A stretch of 64,000 nucleotides of DNA from Porodaedalea pini. Lineage: Eukaryota > Basidiomycota > Agaricomycetes > Hymenochaetales > Hymenochaetaceae. Every line of letters starts with the position of its first letter. Positions within the stretch are counted from its first letter, which is position 1. A program made the position numbers and the translations under genes. The notes beneath the pieces were generated by a model. It worked only from the letters and a program-made list of their open reading frames with translations. It did no database searches and was not told the origin of the DNA. The stretch covers positions 16,187 through 80,186 of the forward strand of contig NBAY01000121.1 of the NCBI GenBank assembly GCA_002794775.1, written 5' to 3'. This document shows, piece by piece, positions 1 through 12,314 of the stretch.

Positions 1-2358
1 CGGATCCTCAGCAAGGAACCGGTCGAAGCCGAGATGGGCGCTCGAAAGATTATAGCGTTGACGTCCATGAGGTACGCGCACCACGTTTGTCCTTGCTGTG
101 TGCATCACCGCCCTTGACCATGAATGCGTTCTCAACGACGCCAAGTGTCTTGAGACGCCCGTGCAGGACGTCGTTCAGCGGTCGGGATGTAGCGCAGCGC
201 AGTGATGCGGCCGACATTGTCCAAGTGGAACCCAGCGCTTTTCCTGCGTGCACACGCGACATCGCGCAGCTCCAACCTCATCTGTGTGCGTATTCTTGCT
301 TTTCGTTCCCAGTCAGAACCGAGACGGTCTTTCTTCCAGTTGGTCGGCGGACATGGGGAGGATCTCTCCGTCCTTCGTGTTCGGGTTGTTTGCGATGCCG
401 GGATGGGGAGTCCTACGTGACAACGGGGGGACTTCAGATGGTTCGGAATCGTGATCCATCGTCGGGGAAGGCGAGCTGGATGGTTAGACGTCGCTCGAGG
501 GAGAGGCGCTTTATGTCGCATTCGACTTGGGACGAATGCTCAACTCTCACTGCCTCGGTCAAGTGCAAGGCATCGTGCTCCATGGTTCATGATTCAGGTT
601 CTATCGCGCTGAACGTATCGGAGCAGCCGGTTGGAGGATCGTCAGATCGGAGTCCTTTGTCTGCCTTATTTACAACCCCGATGTATGTTTAGCTTGTAAG
701 ACCCACTTCGGAGAGTTGCGACACGAGCTCATGCACGTGTGCTCCCTTGGGTCTTGCGCGCGGAGCTGGTGCGGTCCTCTCTCCCTCGAGTGAATAATAG
801 ATATTGTGCGCGAGAACGTCATGATGGACGTACTATGTAGTGCGTTTGCCTTCTCGTTGCGTCTTCCAACGTGCGTGCGGTACCCGAATGACGCAATTCA
901 GTCCATCTCTTTGCTTTCAAGTCGCTGCGAACGAAAACGGGCCTAGCAGTGTAGCAGTAGCACGCACGAACGGCCATCATCACGAGCTGTGAGAGACTAG
1001 GCATTAATATTGGGCATCGCGCAGACGCGAGATGGGCATGAGAATGACGACGGCGGGGCTCACAACCCCGCGCGAGGGGACAGTTGACTCTAAGTCCCTG
1101 AAATGGAAACAACGTGCATCCCCCACAGTGTCGACGATCCTCCCACCAGCCGCCGCAGCCCCGGGTCCAGACCGGCGTACTCTCACTGCGCTCTCGTTTT
1201 GCCGAAAGGACGGAAGGCACGGGACATGTCGGCATCGTTGTCGTCGCTCTCAGGGAAGGCGAGGCGGATGGGTGCAGAAGACACTGCTCGAAGAGCGATG
1301 GTTCGTGTTAGAAAATGCCCAGAGCTTACATCGGAAGGGCCGTCGGCCGTCGACCTGTTGATATGAAGGAACCCGTTGGTGGATCCGAAGAAATGTGTTT
1401 GAGTTTGATTGGCACCGAGTCCCGCCGAGCTTCCTAAGTTAGATGGCAGTGGCGTATGCAACAAAATACAAAATCCTCTAGGAGAAGCCTGAGCACAAAA
1501 GGGGGAGAAGTTTTGGGTTGCACTCTTTTCGGACTCGCTGAGGCTCTATCTAGGGAGTCAAGCCCCGTCGGTCAGCACGGGGCGTGGCCTAAGAGTGGTG
1601 GGTCAACCTTAAGATTGAAGCTGACTCATCATCAAATGGACGACGCGAGGAATGGCGAGACATATCGACTCCGAGCTTCGTCAACGCGTCAGGATGTAAA
1701 GTATGCTGAATGATGTTCTGCAATCGGGTAAACAGACGGTTGGTCTGTAGCGAAGGACACTCCTGAGAACGGCCCAGGCACATATTGTAGATCTAGACGA
1801 ATTTGCATCCGTGTCTATACCTAGGGAGAGCCCACGTTCGAGTTCGACAAATCTTCGTCGACATTAAATGAGGAACATCTGCGGAAGAACAGAGCGCCTA
1901 AATTCTTGATGGCATTGCGTCTTGCGCCTTCGTGGCGTATTGCGTCGTGTTGAGCAGTGCGTTTAGGATGATGGCGAACGGCGAACGGGTGATTCATGCG
2001 TCGGGCAGCGTGACCAGAGGAGAAGTCTGCGTGTGATTGGAGACGCGAGATGGGCATGAGATGAGACGAAATGGCGACCCCGGAAGTTTATAGCGCAGCG
2101 TGAAAAATGCAGAGTAAAAGGGAGATGTCGCTGTCTCTGAGGAAGTACCTGGACATGAAGACCCGAGGAACAGCACTGAGGAACGCGATCAGCGCATTAG
2201 GCGCGCGGCTTACGCGAGTGCTGAGTCGGGACGGAGCTTCAATTTCATCATCGGATGTCGTGTCCGTCAAGGCGCTGGCCGGCGGTGACTCGTACCACGG
2301 TGAGCACTGCACGATAAGGGCCAGCGGCGGTAAGCCTCTCTTATCCACAGCATCCACA
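1..2358. other. No recognisable gene
   Basis: I see no conserved protein family on either strand. Open frames reach about 200 codons on both strands, but their composition is low-complexity Ser/Arg/Pro and overlapping frames look alike, as expected of GC-rich non-coding DNA. A 20-base string, gacgcgagatgggcatgaga, occurs near 1023 and again near 2042, a hint of old internal duplication. The last few hundred bases should hold the promoter of the DUF3602 gene. Confidence 0.5.
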
Positions 2359-3597
2359 ATGGCACACTCATCCCGCTCCCACTCACGCGGCCGCGAACTC
2401 GTACGTCCTCCTCTTCGCCATCTCACCGACTATGACATTATTCTGAGGCGGGATACATAGTACTCCACGGGGCGCGGTGGCGCCGGCAACATCCACCGCT
2501 CCCTTTCGCGCGACGGCTCCGGCCCCGCGATCGACCCCGCCCCGCACGGCCGCGAGTCCAAGCCGTCTGGCGAGCCCGTCACGCACGTCGGCCGGGGTGG
2601 TGCGGGCAACTTCCGCGATCCCTCGCGTCCGCGCGAAGAGGGTGAGTTCGAGTCTTTGCTCGTTGTATGCGTCTTGAGTCGGTTGCGTTGTTCGGATACG
2701 TCGGCCGACATTTCTCGTTTCGTCAGACGCTCTCTAGCTCGTCACACTGACAGACTCACCGCCCTGTTTTCAGGCATCACTCCCGCACAGGCATCCTACG
2801 AACACGACGTCATCGAGCGGCACGACGAAAGCCCGCATTTCTACGTACGTCCCCCTTCCTCTCCCTACCTGTTACCATCTCGCTCGTAAACTTATCCGTT
2901 GACTCGAAAGTCCACGGGCCGCGGCGGCGCAGGCAACATCAAGACGCCCACGCCCGAGCACTCGCACTCGCACTCGCGCTCGCGTTCCCGCGGGGGGCCC
3001 TCCTCCGCCCTCGATCACCCGGCTCAGACACCCGGAATGGAGCGCTCGCTATCGCGAGGACGCGTGCTGCATTCCACGGGCCGCGGCGGCGCGGGGAACA
3101 TCACCGCCGACACTCTACACGAGGAAGACGCAGACGAGCTCGAGCGGCGCGCCCATTCGCCCTCGCGGGCGGGCGGGCTGCACTCGACGGGCCGCGGCGG
3201 CCTCGCGAACGTCACCGCGCTCTCCTCCCCGCCCATCGAGGTCTCTCCTTCTCGGTTCGGTGGTGGAGATGGATATGGAGACGGTGACGGTGACGGGACG
3301 GGGATGGTCAGCACGGGCCGGGGCGGCGCGGGCAATATCGCCCCTGCGTCGCGCGACCGCACGCGGAGCGCCTCGCGCGGTGGTGCGCCCCGGAGCGGCA
3401 GCAGGGGGAGGGGCGAGCGTGACGCGCAGGCTGCCCAACAGCACCACCACGGCGCGATCGGGAAGATCGTGGAGCGCGTGAAGGCGCGGCACCACGAGCA
3501 CCACGAGCATTCGGAGCATGGCGAGGAATACTATGAGAAGGAGGGACACGAGGTGCCGGAGGCGGGTGTGGAGAGTCCACCTGCGGCGTTGAAGTGA
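2359..3597 (+). CDS. DUF3602 (Par32-like) glycine-rich repeat protein, four exons
   Basis: This gene encodes a predicted 326-residue protein from four exons: 2359-2400, 2461-2641, 2774-2844 and 2911-3597. All three introns are GT-AG and joining them keeps one frame (42+181+71+687 nt). The product carries six copies of a (S)TGRGGAGN-type motif separated by Ser/Arg/His-rich disordered linkers, the hallmark of DUF3602. The yeast member Par32/Amu1 is phosphorylated after TORC1 inhibition and regulates ammonium transporters; assigning that role here is inference. The C-terminus is His/Glu-rich. The ATG at 2359 was chosen because it precedes a consensus donor and gives a short Ser/Arg N-terminus before the first repeat. 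I see no broken motif. Degraded copies of its 3' end recur near 7.8 and 19.2 kb, so this is probably the parent copy. Confidence 0.85.
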
Positions 3598-5064
3598 TTG
3601 TCATTCGGTGCGCCGTTGTGTACACCAGTCTTTCATCCCCCGTTTTGCGCTGCTCGTTCTTGTGCTCTTCGTTGACTTGGTTATATCTGCAGACTCATTT
3701 GTGTAAATCTATGACTCTTTATCTATCTATCAATATCTAAGTTACATAGGAGGGTGGGCCGTGTTTAAATTTTGCACTTGGATTTTCTTGTACTCTGCAA
3801 ACACGATCAAAAAAGGAGGAAGGAGCCCTCGGGGCCGAACCGAGAACTACGTAGAAGCTTCTCAGCCTCTCCGAGTCGCTCTGGGTCTGACCACCATCAC
3901 CTCTGCATCCGCGTCTCGGAGGACATGATTTACAACATCTTTTGCCGACCCTCACCGGTACCGTCGACTCTCGGGTCCGCGAGCGCCCCATCTCTACTGA
4001 GGTAGTAGCAAGCAGAAGTTTATGACGCTCGACGCTCCGGGACGATTAAAAAGGTATATGCATTCGGACAGCACACGATAATGCGGCACTGGAATCTGGA
4101 ATCTGGAATCTGGACACTGAATACTGGACACTGGCTCAACTACTATTACTCGGTCCTGCGCTCATCGACTATGGAGGAAGAAACTATATCTTTCGGTGAA
4201 GGCCTCGGTAAACTCGATGGCTTTCACGGATTCATCAATACTACCGACTGGAAGACTCGGGAGTCGAAATCGAAAGAACACCGGTGCTCAGATGACAATT
4301 CAAGGACGAGACTCGGACCGATGTGTAGAAGATCCATCCGGCACCGGTCAGGAACGTCAGAACATGAGGGCCAACGAGTGCGGTGTCAGCTGCGGCTAGT
4401 AGTGTGCAAGCAGAGCCCGTCATTCAGCCTCGGGCTTCGCCGTCACAGGTGGAGAAAACATCCTGAGCTTGCTATACAACCTCAGGCTTCGACAATAGAC
4501 GTGGAAGGATATGCGGAGGGTCTTGAAACCGGCGGTAACGGCTGCGAGCTCAGAGCTTCCTGAACGCGGTCATCGAGTCTCGAGACACCACGCCTGTGGA
4601 AGGAGATGCGGGAAAAGGTGTGGATGAAGGGGAATTTCAGGCTACGACGACTGCACCTTTACCCTGCAGTCAAAGAACGACGTACCGCGTTCTTTGCGTT
4701 CCGCCTCTCAAGAGAGTTATCTGCAATTCCGCCTCCTGTGCTTGCTTCTTGCAGAGAGCTGACGTTCTGTTGTATCGCACACGTCTCAAGACTCGTCGGG
4801 GCAAAGGTAGTCAATTACCAAAGTTCATAGGCGCAGGCGCACCACACGACGACGCTGAGCAGAGGGTCGCCTTGTCTGTGGCTTCCCAGACCGGTAACGG
4901 CTTCGCATGGCTCCGATGAGAGCTAGTTGATGTCTTTCAAGGAGGAAGGAGCTCATGCAGGACGCCCGACAGAATGGGCCAGCTCTGCGACGGGAATTAG
5001 GAAGAGGACTGAGACTGAGGCTGAGACCTCCTCCTCGTCGGCCATCTCGATCTGCTGTTAAATC
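3598..5064. other. Duplicated non-coding stretch
   Basis: This stretch contains no intact gene. It is the unit-1 version of a module found again at about 8070-9640 and 19420-21080. Shared landmarks are a cacttggat...cgaacacgatcaaa segment, the phrase ggacactggct...ctactattactcggtc (4125-4160, 8730-8760, 20165-20195) and a block around 4500-4760 with caaagacgacgtaccgcgttct-like sequence. Open frames of 100-160 codons do not stay open in the sister copies, so I treat them as chance. Confidence 0.6.
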
Positions 5065-5328
5065 GTGTACGATTTTCACTTAGAACCACAGTCTGCTTGT
5101 CGCGACGTCATCGATCGAGGGCACTGTACACTATTTTACAGCACTGGGGAAGTCATGCCATGTACAGCTACTACGGATGCTACAGGGTCAACGGTGAAGA
5201 CTGGGGACTTACAAGTGGCGGACACGTATAATACTTTCGGCACCGCGTATGGCGGCTGGTTTAGCGCGCGATCGGCGTTCCAGGTCCTTGAAACGAATGA
5301 AGGCGCATGCTGCAAGTATGCAGAGTAG
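5065..5328 (+). pseudogene. Class II aldolase C-terminal remnant, copy 1
   Basis: Only the end of a class II aldolase/adducin-type protein is visible: a GGWFSARSAFQVLE segment followed by a TyrAlaGlu terminus. Copies 2-4 keep the preceding domain with the HSHS metal-binding region, but it is missing here. The middle part is out of frame relative to the family. There is no start codon context, so I call it a dead fragment. Confidence 0.6.
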
Positions 5329-5749
5329 AGGCAAAAAAGATATATACATTTGGGGTAACGGTGGTGAATGGTGAATGAAATGTAATATTAAGAATTTTGC
5401 GGGAAACGAGCATACCGTCTTTATGCTAGATTAAAATATGTGGCGTCCTCAGCATAGTTGTTTCCGTTCTTTGTACTCTAGCATGAACGCAAACTCAGTA
5501 TAATATGAGTCATTTGGGCTAAGTTGTATTCTAATTGCTACTGGCGCGCAATCCAAAGCTCGCTCTCTCCTTTATCACTGGCTTATTTGCTTCTTGATCC
5601 ACATACGCATAGTTTCTTTACCGTGCAATTCGTCGCACATAGATGCATCAAAATGCAATGAGCATTTAGTACATAAACGAGACTGTTTGCCTGTATCCAA
5701 ATCCAAACCCGCCAACTGATCAAGCAGCACCACAGAGCACATTTCGACG
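5329..5749 (+). promoter_or_regulatory. Conserved kinase upstream region
   Basis: This 0.4-kb stretch is repeated upstream of all four kinase copies (also about 10430-10802, 21840-22243 and 26200-26602). It shares the tract gcataccgtctttatg and aactcggtataatat-like sequence, then a gap-free run to the ATG. Conservation across four copies suggests it holds the promoter, though duplication alone would also explain it. Confidence 0.4.
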
Positions 5750-7516
5750 ATGGCTAAATATCTGACGAATTTAACACCTATCGATCGGCTAGGCGAAGAC
5801 GCTTCCGATGACTTATGGTCTCAACCTATACGCCGTTTGAATGTAATCAAAGGCATATGCGGTGACAAAGTCACATATACATATGTGTGTGTTCAGATGT
5901 CTATTCCCCATTTTCTATCACAGGTCAGAAGCATAAGGGATTGTAATCCGTCCTGCGTTGAACACAAAAACGTGTTATGCATTTGCACCTAGCAAAGCTT
6001 TCTGTGTCTAGATGTTTCTGCGACACATGATAGTATACCATACTAACTCCAAGCCTTTCCCTTGGTAGATAGTGAAACGGGACGACATCGAAGGAGAGTT
6101 CATCGCAAAAGTATTTCAGCTAAACGTCGCCGACAACGCAAAGGGAGCAGTGATAGATGAAGCTCGAATCACACGAAAACTACAGCATAAACATGTGGTA
6201 TGTTATCATATCCGAACTCTATTCCACAGAATGTACGCTTAATTACAAACTACTTGGAAGCTGCGGTGTATTGGCGTCTATGAGTATCAGTGTTCTAAAG
6301 ATCACGTTCGAGTTATTATCTTTGAGCTTGCTGAAGGAGGAACTCTCTTTCAGCGACTTCGCAGTGTCAAAACCTTTTCAGAAAAGGATGCCGCACATAT
6401 AATAAGGTACAGTGTCCTTCCAGCCTAAGAATATTTGAGTTGTATCTAACATGGGACAATTAGGCAGATAGCTGAAGCTTTGGAACATATCCATGGCAAG
6501 AATGTTCTACATAGGAATGTAAGGTAAGTGTCATATACTAATTGGTAAACACTATTTTGATTACTGATCTTTTGTCTTTACAGACCAGAAAACATTTACT
6601 TCAAGGATTCTCCTTCTGGCCATTCAAGCGAGAATGCCATTCTTCTTGCCAACTTTAGATTGTGAGATAGTATCATTATTGCAAAGCCCTCCTGTCCCAT
6701 TAACAAGCTACTCCCAGAGCATGTGAAAGTGAGGAAAAGATAGCACAAGGACAGGTGGGGTCACTAGCATATATAGCTCCTGAAGCAGTATGTGGTGCTG
6801 TTTATACAGAAAAAGTAGACATGTGGGCTCTAGGGTAAGGATTTTCTGCTTTGATTTAGATTGAACAAGCAATGTACTCTAACCTTTCTTAGAGTTATCA
6901 CATATGAGCTTCTAACTGGAGTGAAGCCTTTTTCTGGAAAAAATAATGGTGAGACAGAGATGCAGATCATGAGAAAACCAATTGGCCACATGTTGGAAAT
7001 GTTGCAAGGCATATCTCATGAGGGTGAGTTCATTTTCCTTTATACAGAACATGCTTTTCTCAGTCTAGAAAATATGCAGCAAAAGATTTTATAACTAAGT
7101 GTCTGAACAGAGTCCCAACAGAAAGAATGTCTGCAAAAGATGCACTTAAACATGAGGTAGGATTAGAAATTTATTAAGATAATTACTCCTGTGAAACTAA
7201 TACCTTTTTTACATTGTATATTCAGTGGTTGAGGAAGCATACAAATACTAGTACAGCAAAGATAGAACATGGTTCTCAGTCTTCTAGCAAAGCAGAAGGC
7301 AGCAATACGATCTCGAGTCCAGTGACCAATAGAAGGGGAAAAGGGGAAACAAATCAGCCACTGGCATCTGCAACAAGATCAAGCCCCAGCCCAAAGCGAA
7401 ATACTACACCAGATCCTGTCCCTGCCACTACAACTTCAAAGGATACTAAGAAGAGATCAAGGGATGGGAAGAAGCCGAAACAAAAGAAAAGAAAAGGAAA
7501 TGAAAGTGAGAAATAG
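5750..7516 (+). pseudogene. Protein kinase copy 1, catalytically dead and frameshifted
   Basis: The eight-exon layout matches copy 3, with introns at the same places. The glycine loop is degenerate (KGICGDKVTYTY), the VAIK-type lysine is kept (FIAKVF), and the catalytic HRD reads HRN (LHRNVRPEN). DFG reads NFR, and APE is kept in YIAPEAV. In exon 7 a run that reads attttccc in copies 3 and 4 is attttcc here. That one-base loss near 7042 shifts the frame and stops translation soon after at about 7094. The downstream exons (KYAAKDF..., WLRKHT) remain recognisable in the other frame, as does a Lys-rich tail ending at 7516. Both catalytic aspartates are gone, so kinase activity is not expected. 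A truncated pseudokinase product cannot be excluded. Confidence 0.8.
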
Positions 7517-7749
7517 AAATCCATACTTTAAAATAGCTTGCACGGGTTGCACTAGTACTAGTCTATTTATTATGTATGTTAGATATGTCGAAGTAGTCAA
7601 AGCGAATTTGCGCTTGAGACAAGTGACACGTAACCGTTAGTGGGTCACGCGTTCAGATTTTCCTGATCGACGTCGACGATGAACTCAATGTTATTGTTAA
7701 TGAGGCGATGAGCGCAACCAATTGTGAGCAACTCGACGACGACAAGTAA

Positions 7750-8062
7750 GTAGAAATTCACTGATGACTATCACGAGTCCCCCGATGTGAGTGTCTTGTC
7801 CGCGCCATGGCAAGTGCCCCTGCACCGCGAGACCACACGCGGAGCGCCTCGCGTGGTGGTGGACTCCGGAGTGCCAGCAGGGGGAGAGGTGACGTTGATG
7901 GACAGGCGGCGCAGCATTAGCACAACAGAGTGATCGGGAAAATCATGGATCGCGTGAATGGGCGACACCATGAACGCCATGAGCGGCGAGGAATGTTATG
8001 AGAAGGAGGGACACGATGTGCCGGAGGCGGGTGTGGGGAGTCTGCCTGCGGCGTTGAATTGA
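7750..8062 (+). pseudogene. DUF3602 3'-end remnant, copy 2
   Basis: This matches the last 250 bases of the DUF3602 gene (3350-3600): cacacgcggagcgcctcgcg, gatcgggaaaatcatggatcgcgtg, gagaaggagggacacga and ggcgttgaattgattgtcattcggtg. The repeat-motif part is absent and indels break the frame. The stop region and 3' flank are the best preserved. Confidence 0.75.
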
Positions 8063-9639
8063 TTGTCATTCGGTGCGTCGTTGTGTACGTCAATCTTTCT
8101 GGCTACATCCCGTTTCGCACAGCTCATTTCTGTCTGTCTGCAGATTAGCTGATCTTCCTCTTTTCTGGTCCATTTCCATTTCCGTTCCATCCTCCAAACT
8201 TCAAAAACAAATGTATTTTTCCCGAAACGCGGTGTATGGTGTATGCTGTGGAACGTGTTTGTGTAAGTGTGTAACTATGTAATTATTATCAATCCAGCTA
8301 AATTATCTGAGTTGTGTAGGAAGGCGGTCGTGTTTTGCACTTGGATGTTTTGTAAAATTTCTTCACTCGCGAACACGATCAAAATGGAGTACAGTAGCGG
8401 AAGGAGCCCCCAGGGTCGGGTGGAAATTTTGAAGCTTCTCGAATCTTAGGCTCTCGTTCTGACCACCACCACCTCCCCATCTGCATCCGAGTCTGACTCA
8501 TGCGCGTCTCGAACGAGGCATTATGTATCACCCTCTGCCGATGCACTAGTACTCTCCGAGTGTCCCTTTTTCGCTCTCCTCGTCCCGAGCCAGAGCACGC
8601 CCAGCCCATCAGTCTCTCGTGGGACCTAGTCTGGAGTCGGCAGTCAACAGTACTAGTCAGCCTTCCGAGTCGAATCAACGGTATCTGTATTCGGATAATA
8701 CTAATACAGCACTAGTACTACATAGAATCTGGACACTGGCTAGGCTGCTATTACTCGGTCGTGCGCTCATCGACTTTATAGGAAACTATACCTTTCGGTA
8801 ATGGCCTCGGTAAACTTGATGGTTTTCACGGATTCATTATCGACTGAAAGACTCGAAAGACCACCGGTGCTCAGGCAAGGTTTCAAGGACGAGACTCGGG
8901 TCGATTTACAGAAGACCCATCTTGCGCAGGTCATGAACACGGGGCCAACGAGTGTGGTGTCAATCGTGGCTAGTGGTTCACAACTTGAGCCTGTGGCTTA
9001 GCCTCGGCCCTCGGGCTTCGACACCAGGGGTGGAACGTTATTCTGGACCTGCCATACAACCTCAAGATTCGACACTGGGCGTGGAAGGAGATACAGAAAG
9101 TCGTGAAATCGGTAGTAACGGCTGCAAGCCCAGAGCTTCCTGACCCCGGTCATCGAGTCTCGAGACACGACGCCTGTGGAAGAATGAGATGCGGGAGAAG
9201 GTCCAGAGCCGATAGTGGATGAAGTGGAGATTGAAGCTATAATTACACCTTCACCCTGCAGTCAAAGACGACGTACCGCGTTCTGTGCGTTCCGCCTTTC
9301 AAGAGTGCCAACTCCGACGTCCGTGCCTTTACCAGTGCCTGCAACCGAAGACGGTATCGCATCCTCTGCACCATCTCGAGCAGCCAGCTGAGCACAATAG
9401 CACCTCATCTCTGACTTCCAGACCGGCAACAGCTTCGCATGACACGGACGAGGGCGCGTTGATGCTCTTCAAGGAGGAGCTCATACAGGCTGCAGCATAA
9501 TTGGCTATATATCCAGAAGGGAATTGGGAAGAGGGCTGAGACCGGGACTGGGATGGAGATGATAGCGTCTCCTCCATATCACCATCAGAGTACGTCGTTC
9601 GAATTCTAGTTTATATTCAGACAACTAACTACTTATTAA
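8063..9639. other. Duplicated non-coding stretch of unit 2
   Basis: No supported gene. The sequence is very close to 19420-21080 in unit 3. The block 8500-8800 and its partner 19930-20230 are nearly identical. It includes the leader of the aldolase remnant (gccaactccgacgtccgtgcc and following). Confidence 0.6.
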
Positions 9640-10432
9640 TATTGAAAGGGTCTGGTTGACCGACTCCTTCTGGGCTAATCCGTTCGGTCTTCACTTCTCG
9701 CTGATCCAGCCAGATCTCCTCCTCCTCGTCGACCACGCTGGCGCCATTCTCGACGAGTCTGGACCCTCACGCCTCCTCAACTCGGCCACATTTGCGATCC
9801 ACTCTGCTATTCACACTGCACGTCCCGATGTTCTTTGCGCCGCATACTCTCACTCCGTGTATGGACGTGCGTTCTCAAAGCTTGGGAAAGAGCTTGATAT
9901 GGTCACACAGGACTCTTGCGCATTCTACAAGTACCACGCGGTTTGACAAGCAGTTTAATGGTGTTGTTCTCGCGGAGGAGGAAGGGCGGAACATAGCTGA
10001 GACACTTAGAAAACAAGAAGGTATGGATTATTTGAGTAAGGCAAACGTCTGTTGTGTTGATGGCAGTCGTGCGTAGGCTATCATTCTTCAGGTAGGCATC
10101 AGTCGTCTTTCTCGACCTGTTGTTAAATCGTGTCCGATTTCCATCTAGAACTACGTTATACTTGTCGCGACGTCATCGATCGAAGGCACTGTTCACCATT
10201 TTACGGCACTGGAGAAGGCATGCCATGTACAGCTACTACGGATGCTACAGGGTCGACGGTGAAGAATGGGGACTTAAAAGTGGCGAATAGGTATATTACT
10301 GTCGACGCCGCGTATGGCGGCTGGTTTAGTGGCCGACCAGCGTTTCAGGTCCTCGAACGAATGAAGGTGTATGCTGCAAGTATGCAAAGGAATATATATA
10401 CATTTGGGGCAACGGTAGTGAATGGTGAATGA
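9640..10432 (+). pseudogene. Class II aldolase/adducin-domain remnant, copy 2
   Basis: The segment 9656-9946 encodes a clear class II aldolase domain: NPFGLHFSLIQPDLLLLVDH, an HSAIHTARPD helix and the SHSVYGRAF metal-site region. The first His of the usual HSHS is Tyr here (AAYSHS). A frame change near 9945 moves the continuation (QFNGVVLAEEEGRNIAETL) to another frame. The C-terminal YGGWFSGRPAFQVLE part sits at about 10310-10360. Enzymes of this fold bind a divalent metal and act on sugar phosphates or related aldols. This copy lacks its N-terminus and one ligand, so it should be inactive. Confidence 0.75.
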
Positions 10433-10802
10433 AATGTACTATTAAGAACTTTGCGGGAAACGAACATACCGTCTTTATGCTAGATTAAAATATGTGGCGT
10501 CCTTAGCATTGTTGTTTCCGTTCTTTGTACTCTGGCATGAACGCAAACTCGGTATAATATAAGTCATTCGGGTTAAGTTGCATTCTAATTGCGACTGGCG
10601 CGCAATCCAAAGCTCGTACTCTCCTTTATCACTGGCTTATTTGCTCCTTGATCCACATATGCATAACTTCTTTATTGTGCAATTCGTCGCACATAAATGC
10701 ATCAAAATGCAATGAGCATTTAGCACATAAAGGAGACTGTTTGCCTGTATCCAATATAAACCCGTCAATTGATCAAGCAGCACCTCAGAGCACATTTTGA
10801 CA

Positions 10803-11876
10803 ATGCCTAAAGTTCTGGAGAATTTAACACCTGTCATGCAGCTAGGCGAAGGTGCTTCCAATGATTTATGGTCTCAACCTATACCCCGTTTGAGGATACT
10901 CAAACCCATAGGTAGCTCAGATTACACACGTACATGGGTGTGTGTTCAGATGTCTATTCCCCATTTTCTATCACAAGTCAGAGGGATAAGGGTTTTATCC
11001 CTCTTGCGTTGAATGCAAAAATGTGTTATGCATTTGCACCTAGCAAAGCGCTCTGTGTCTAGATGGCACTGTGACATATGATGCTACGTACTGACTCCAA
11101 GCTTTGCCTTTGGTAGGTAGCGAAACGGGACGGCATCGAAGAAGAGCTCGCCATAAGAATATTTAGGCCAGACATTCCCGACAACTTAGAGAAAGTAGTG
11201 AAAAATGAAGTTCGATCCGGATTCACACAAGAACTACAGCACGAGCATGTGGTACGTTATCATATGGGAACTCTATTCCACAAAATGTACGCTTAGTTCC
11301 CAACTACTTGTAAGCTGAGGTATTATGGTGTCTATAAGCAAGAGAATCCTGGATGTTATGTTTCTATTTTTGAGCATGCTAAAGGAGGATCTCTCTTTCA
11401 GCGACTTCACAGTGTCAAAACTTCAGAAAAGGATGCTGCACATATAGTAAGGTATAGTGATCTTCCAGTCTAAGAATATTTGAGTTGTATCTAACATGGG
11501 ACAATTAGGCAGATAGCTGAAGCTTTGAAATATATTCATCACAAAAATGTTATACATAGGAATGTAATGTAAGTGTCATTTACTAATTGGTATGTGCTAT
11601 TTTCATCACTGATCTTTTGTCTTTACAGACCGGAAAACATTCTCTTCAAGGATTCTCCTTCTAGCCATTTGAGCAAGGATGTCATTCTTCTTACCAACTT
11701 TACATTGTAAGATAGTATCATCATTGCAAAGCCCTCCTGTCCCATTAACAAGCTACTCCCAGAGCATGTGAAAGTGAGGAAAAGATAGCACAAGGACAGG
11801 TGGGGTCACTAGCATATATAGCTCCTGAAGCAGTACATGGTGCTGTTTATACAGAAAAAGTAGACATGTGGGCTCT
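10803..11876 (+). pseudogene. Protein kinase copy 2, 5' part (pseudokinase split by LTR element)
   Basis: Exons 1-6 align with copies 1 and 3. The glycine loop is lost (PIGSSDYTRTW), the VAIK lysine is Arg (LAIRIF), HRD reads HRN (VIHRNVMPEN) and DFG reads NFT (LLTNFTL). All four catalytic signatures of an active kinase are therefore damaged, more than in copy 1. The exon-6 APE stretch runs to MWAL, where the chromovirus enters; the last five bases, gctct (11872-11876), are the target duplication. The ATG at 10803 matches the start used by the other copies. Confidence 0.8.
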
Positions 11877-12302
11877 TGTCAGGACTCAAACTTTCACCCT
11901 TTCTTTATTTTTCCCTTTTACCATTTCCTTTTATTTTAATCGCTCCTTTTCATTATATTTAATCATCGGACCAATCGTTTCCCACACTTCATTCACGCGA
12001 CCTTCATTCGTTCCATTCTGACCCTTTATGTAATATTAGATAATAGAGTCTCACGGTCGTCGCTATATAAGGTCTCAGGAATCGCATGAACTCCTTGTTC
12101 TGCTTTTCCTCTTACCTCCGCGACGACCTAGGTGAGACTCGTCCCCCCTGTATTAGTATAGACTTGTATTAATCCTCTTACCTCCGCGACGACCTAGCCT
12201 GAGTAAGCGTGCCCCGAGTCTACGCTCGAGTATAGCACGTCCCAGACGACAGTCAGCCGAGGCCTGCCCAGTCCGAGTCGTCTCCCGGGCTCCCGCCTAA
12301 CA
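11877..12302 (+). repeat. Chromovirus 5' LTR
   Basis: The LTR begins TGTCAGG and ends CCTAACA. A TATA box, TATATAA, sits at 12064-12070. The sequence ttacctccgcgacgacctag occurs twice, about 65 bp apart, inside the presumed R/U5 part. The 11 bases at 12097-12107 are complementary to the primer site just outside the LTR. Confidence 0.95.
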
Positions 12303-12303
12303 T

Positions 12304-12314
12304 AAAAGCAGAAC
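12304..12314 (+). other. Self-priming primer binding site
   Basis: The 11 bases aaaagcagaac lie one base after the 5' LTR. They are the exact reverse complement of gttctgctttt at 12097-12107, about 33 nt after the TATA box, where the transcript should start. This is the Tf1-type arrangement, in which the mRNA 5' end folds back and primes reverse transcription instead of a tRNA. Confidence 0.7.

Larger units (their letters stand above)
3350..7640 (+). repeat. Segmental array unit 1
   Basis: This is the first of four tandem units built from the DUF3602 3' end, an aldolase remnant and a kinase. The order and much of the non-coding sequence recur in units 2 and 3. Here the DUF3602 part is the intact gene, the aldolase part keeps only its C-terminal end, and the kinase is copy 1. 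Confidence 0.75.

Noticed and set aside
87..692. A 201-codon protein gene at the window start
   Set aside because: It has no family resemblance, its composition is low-complexity and equally long overlapping frames exist on both strands.
7022..7067. Extra intron in kinase exon 7 that would rescue copies 1 and 2
   Set aside because: Removing any GT-AG stretch here gives the wrong phase and an early stop, and copies 3 and 4 read straight through.
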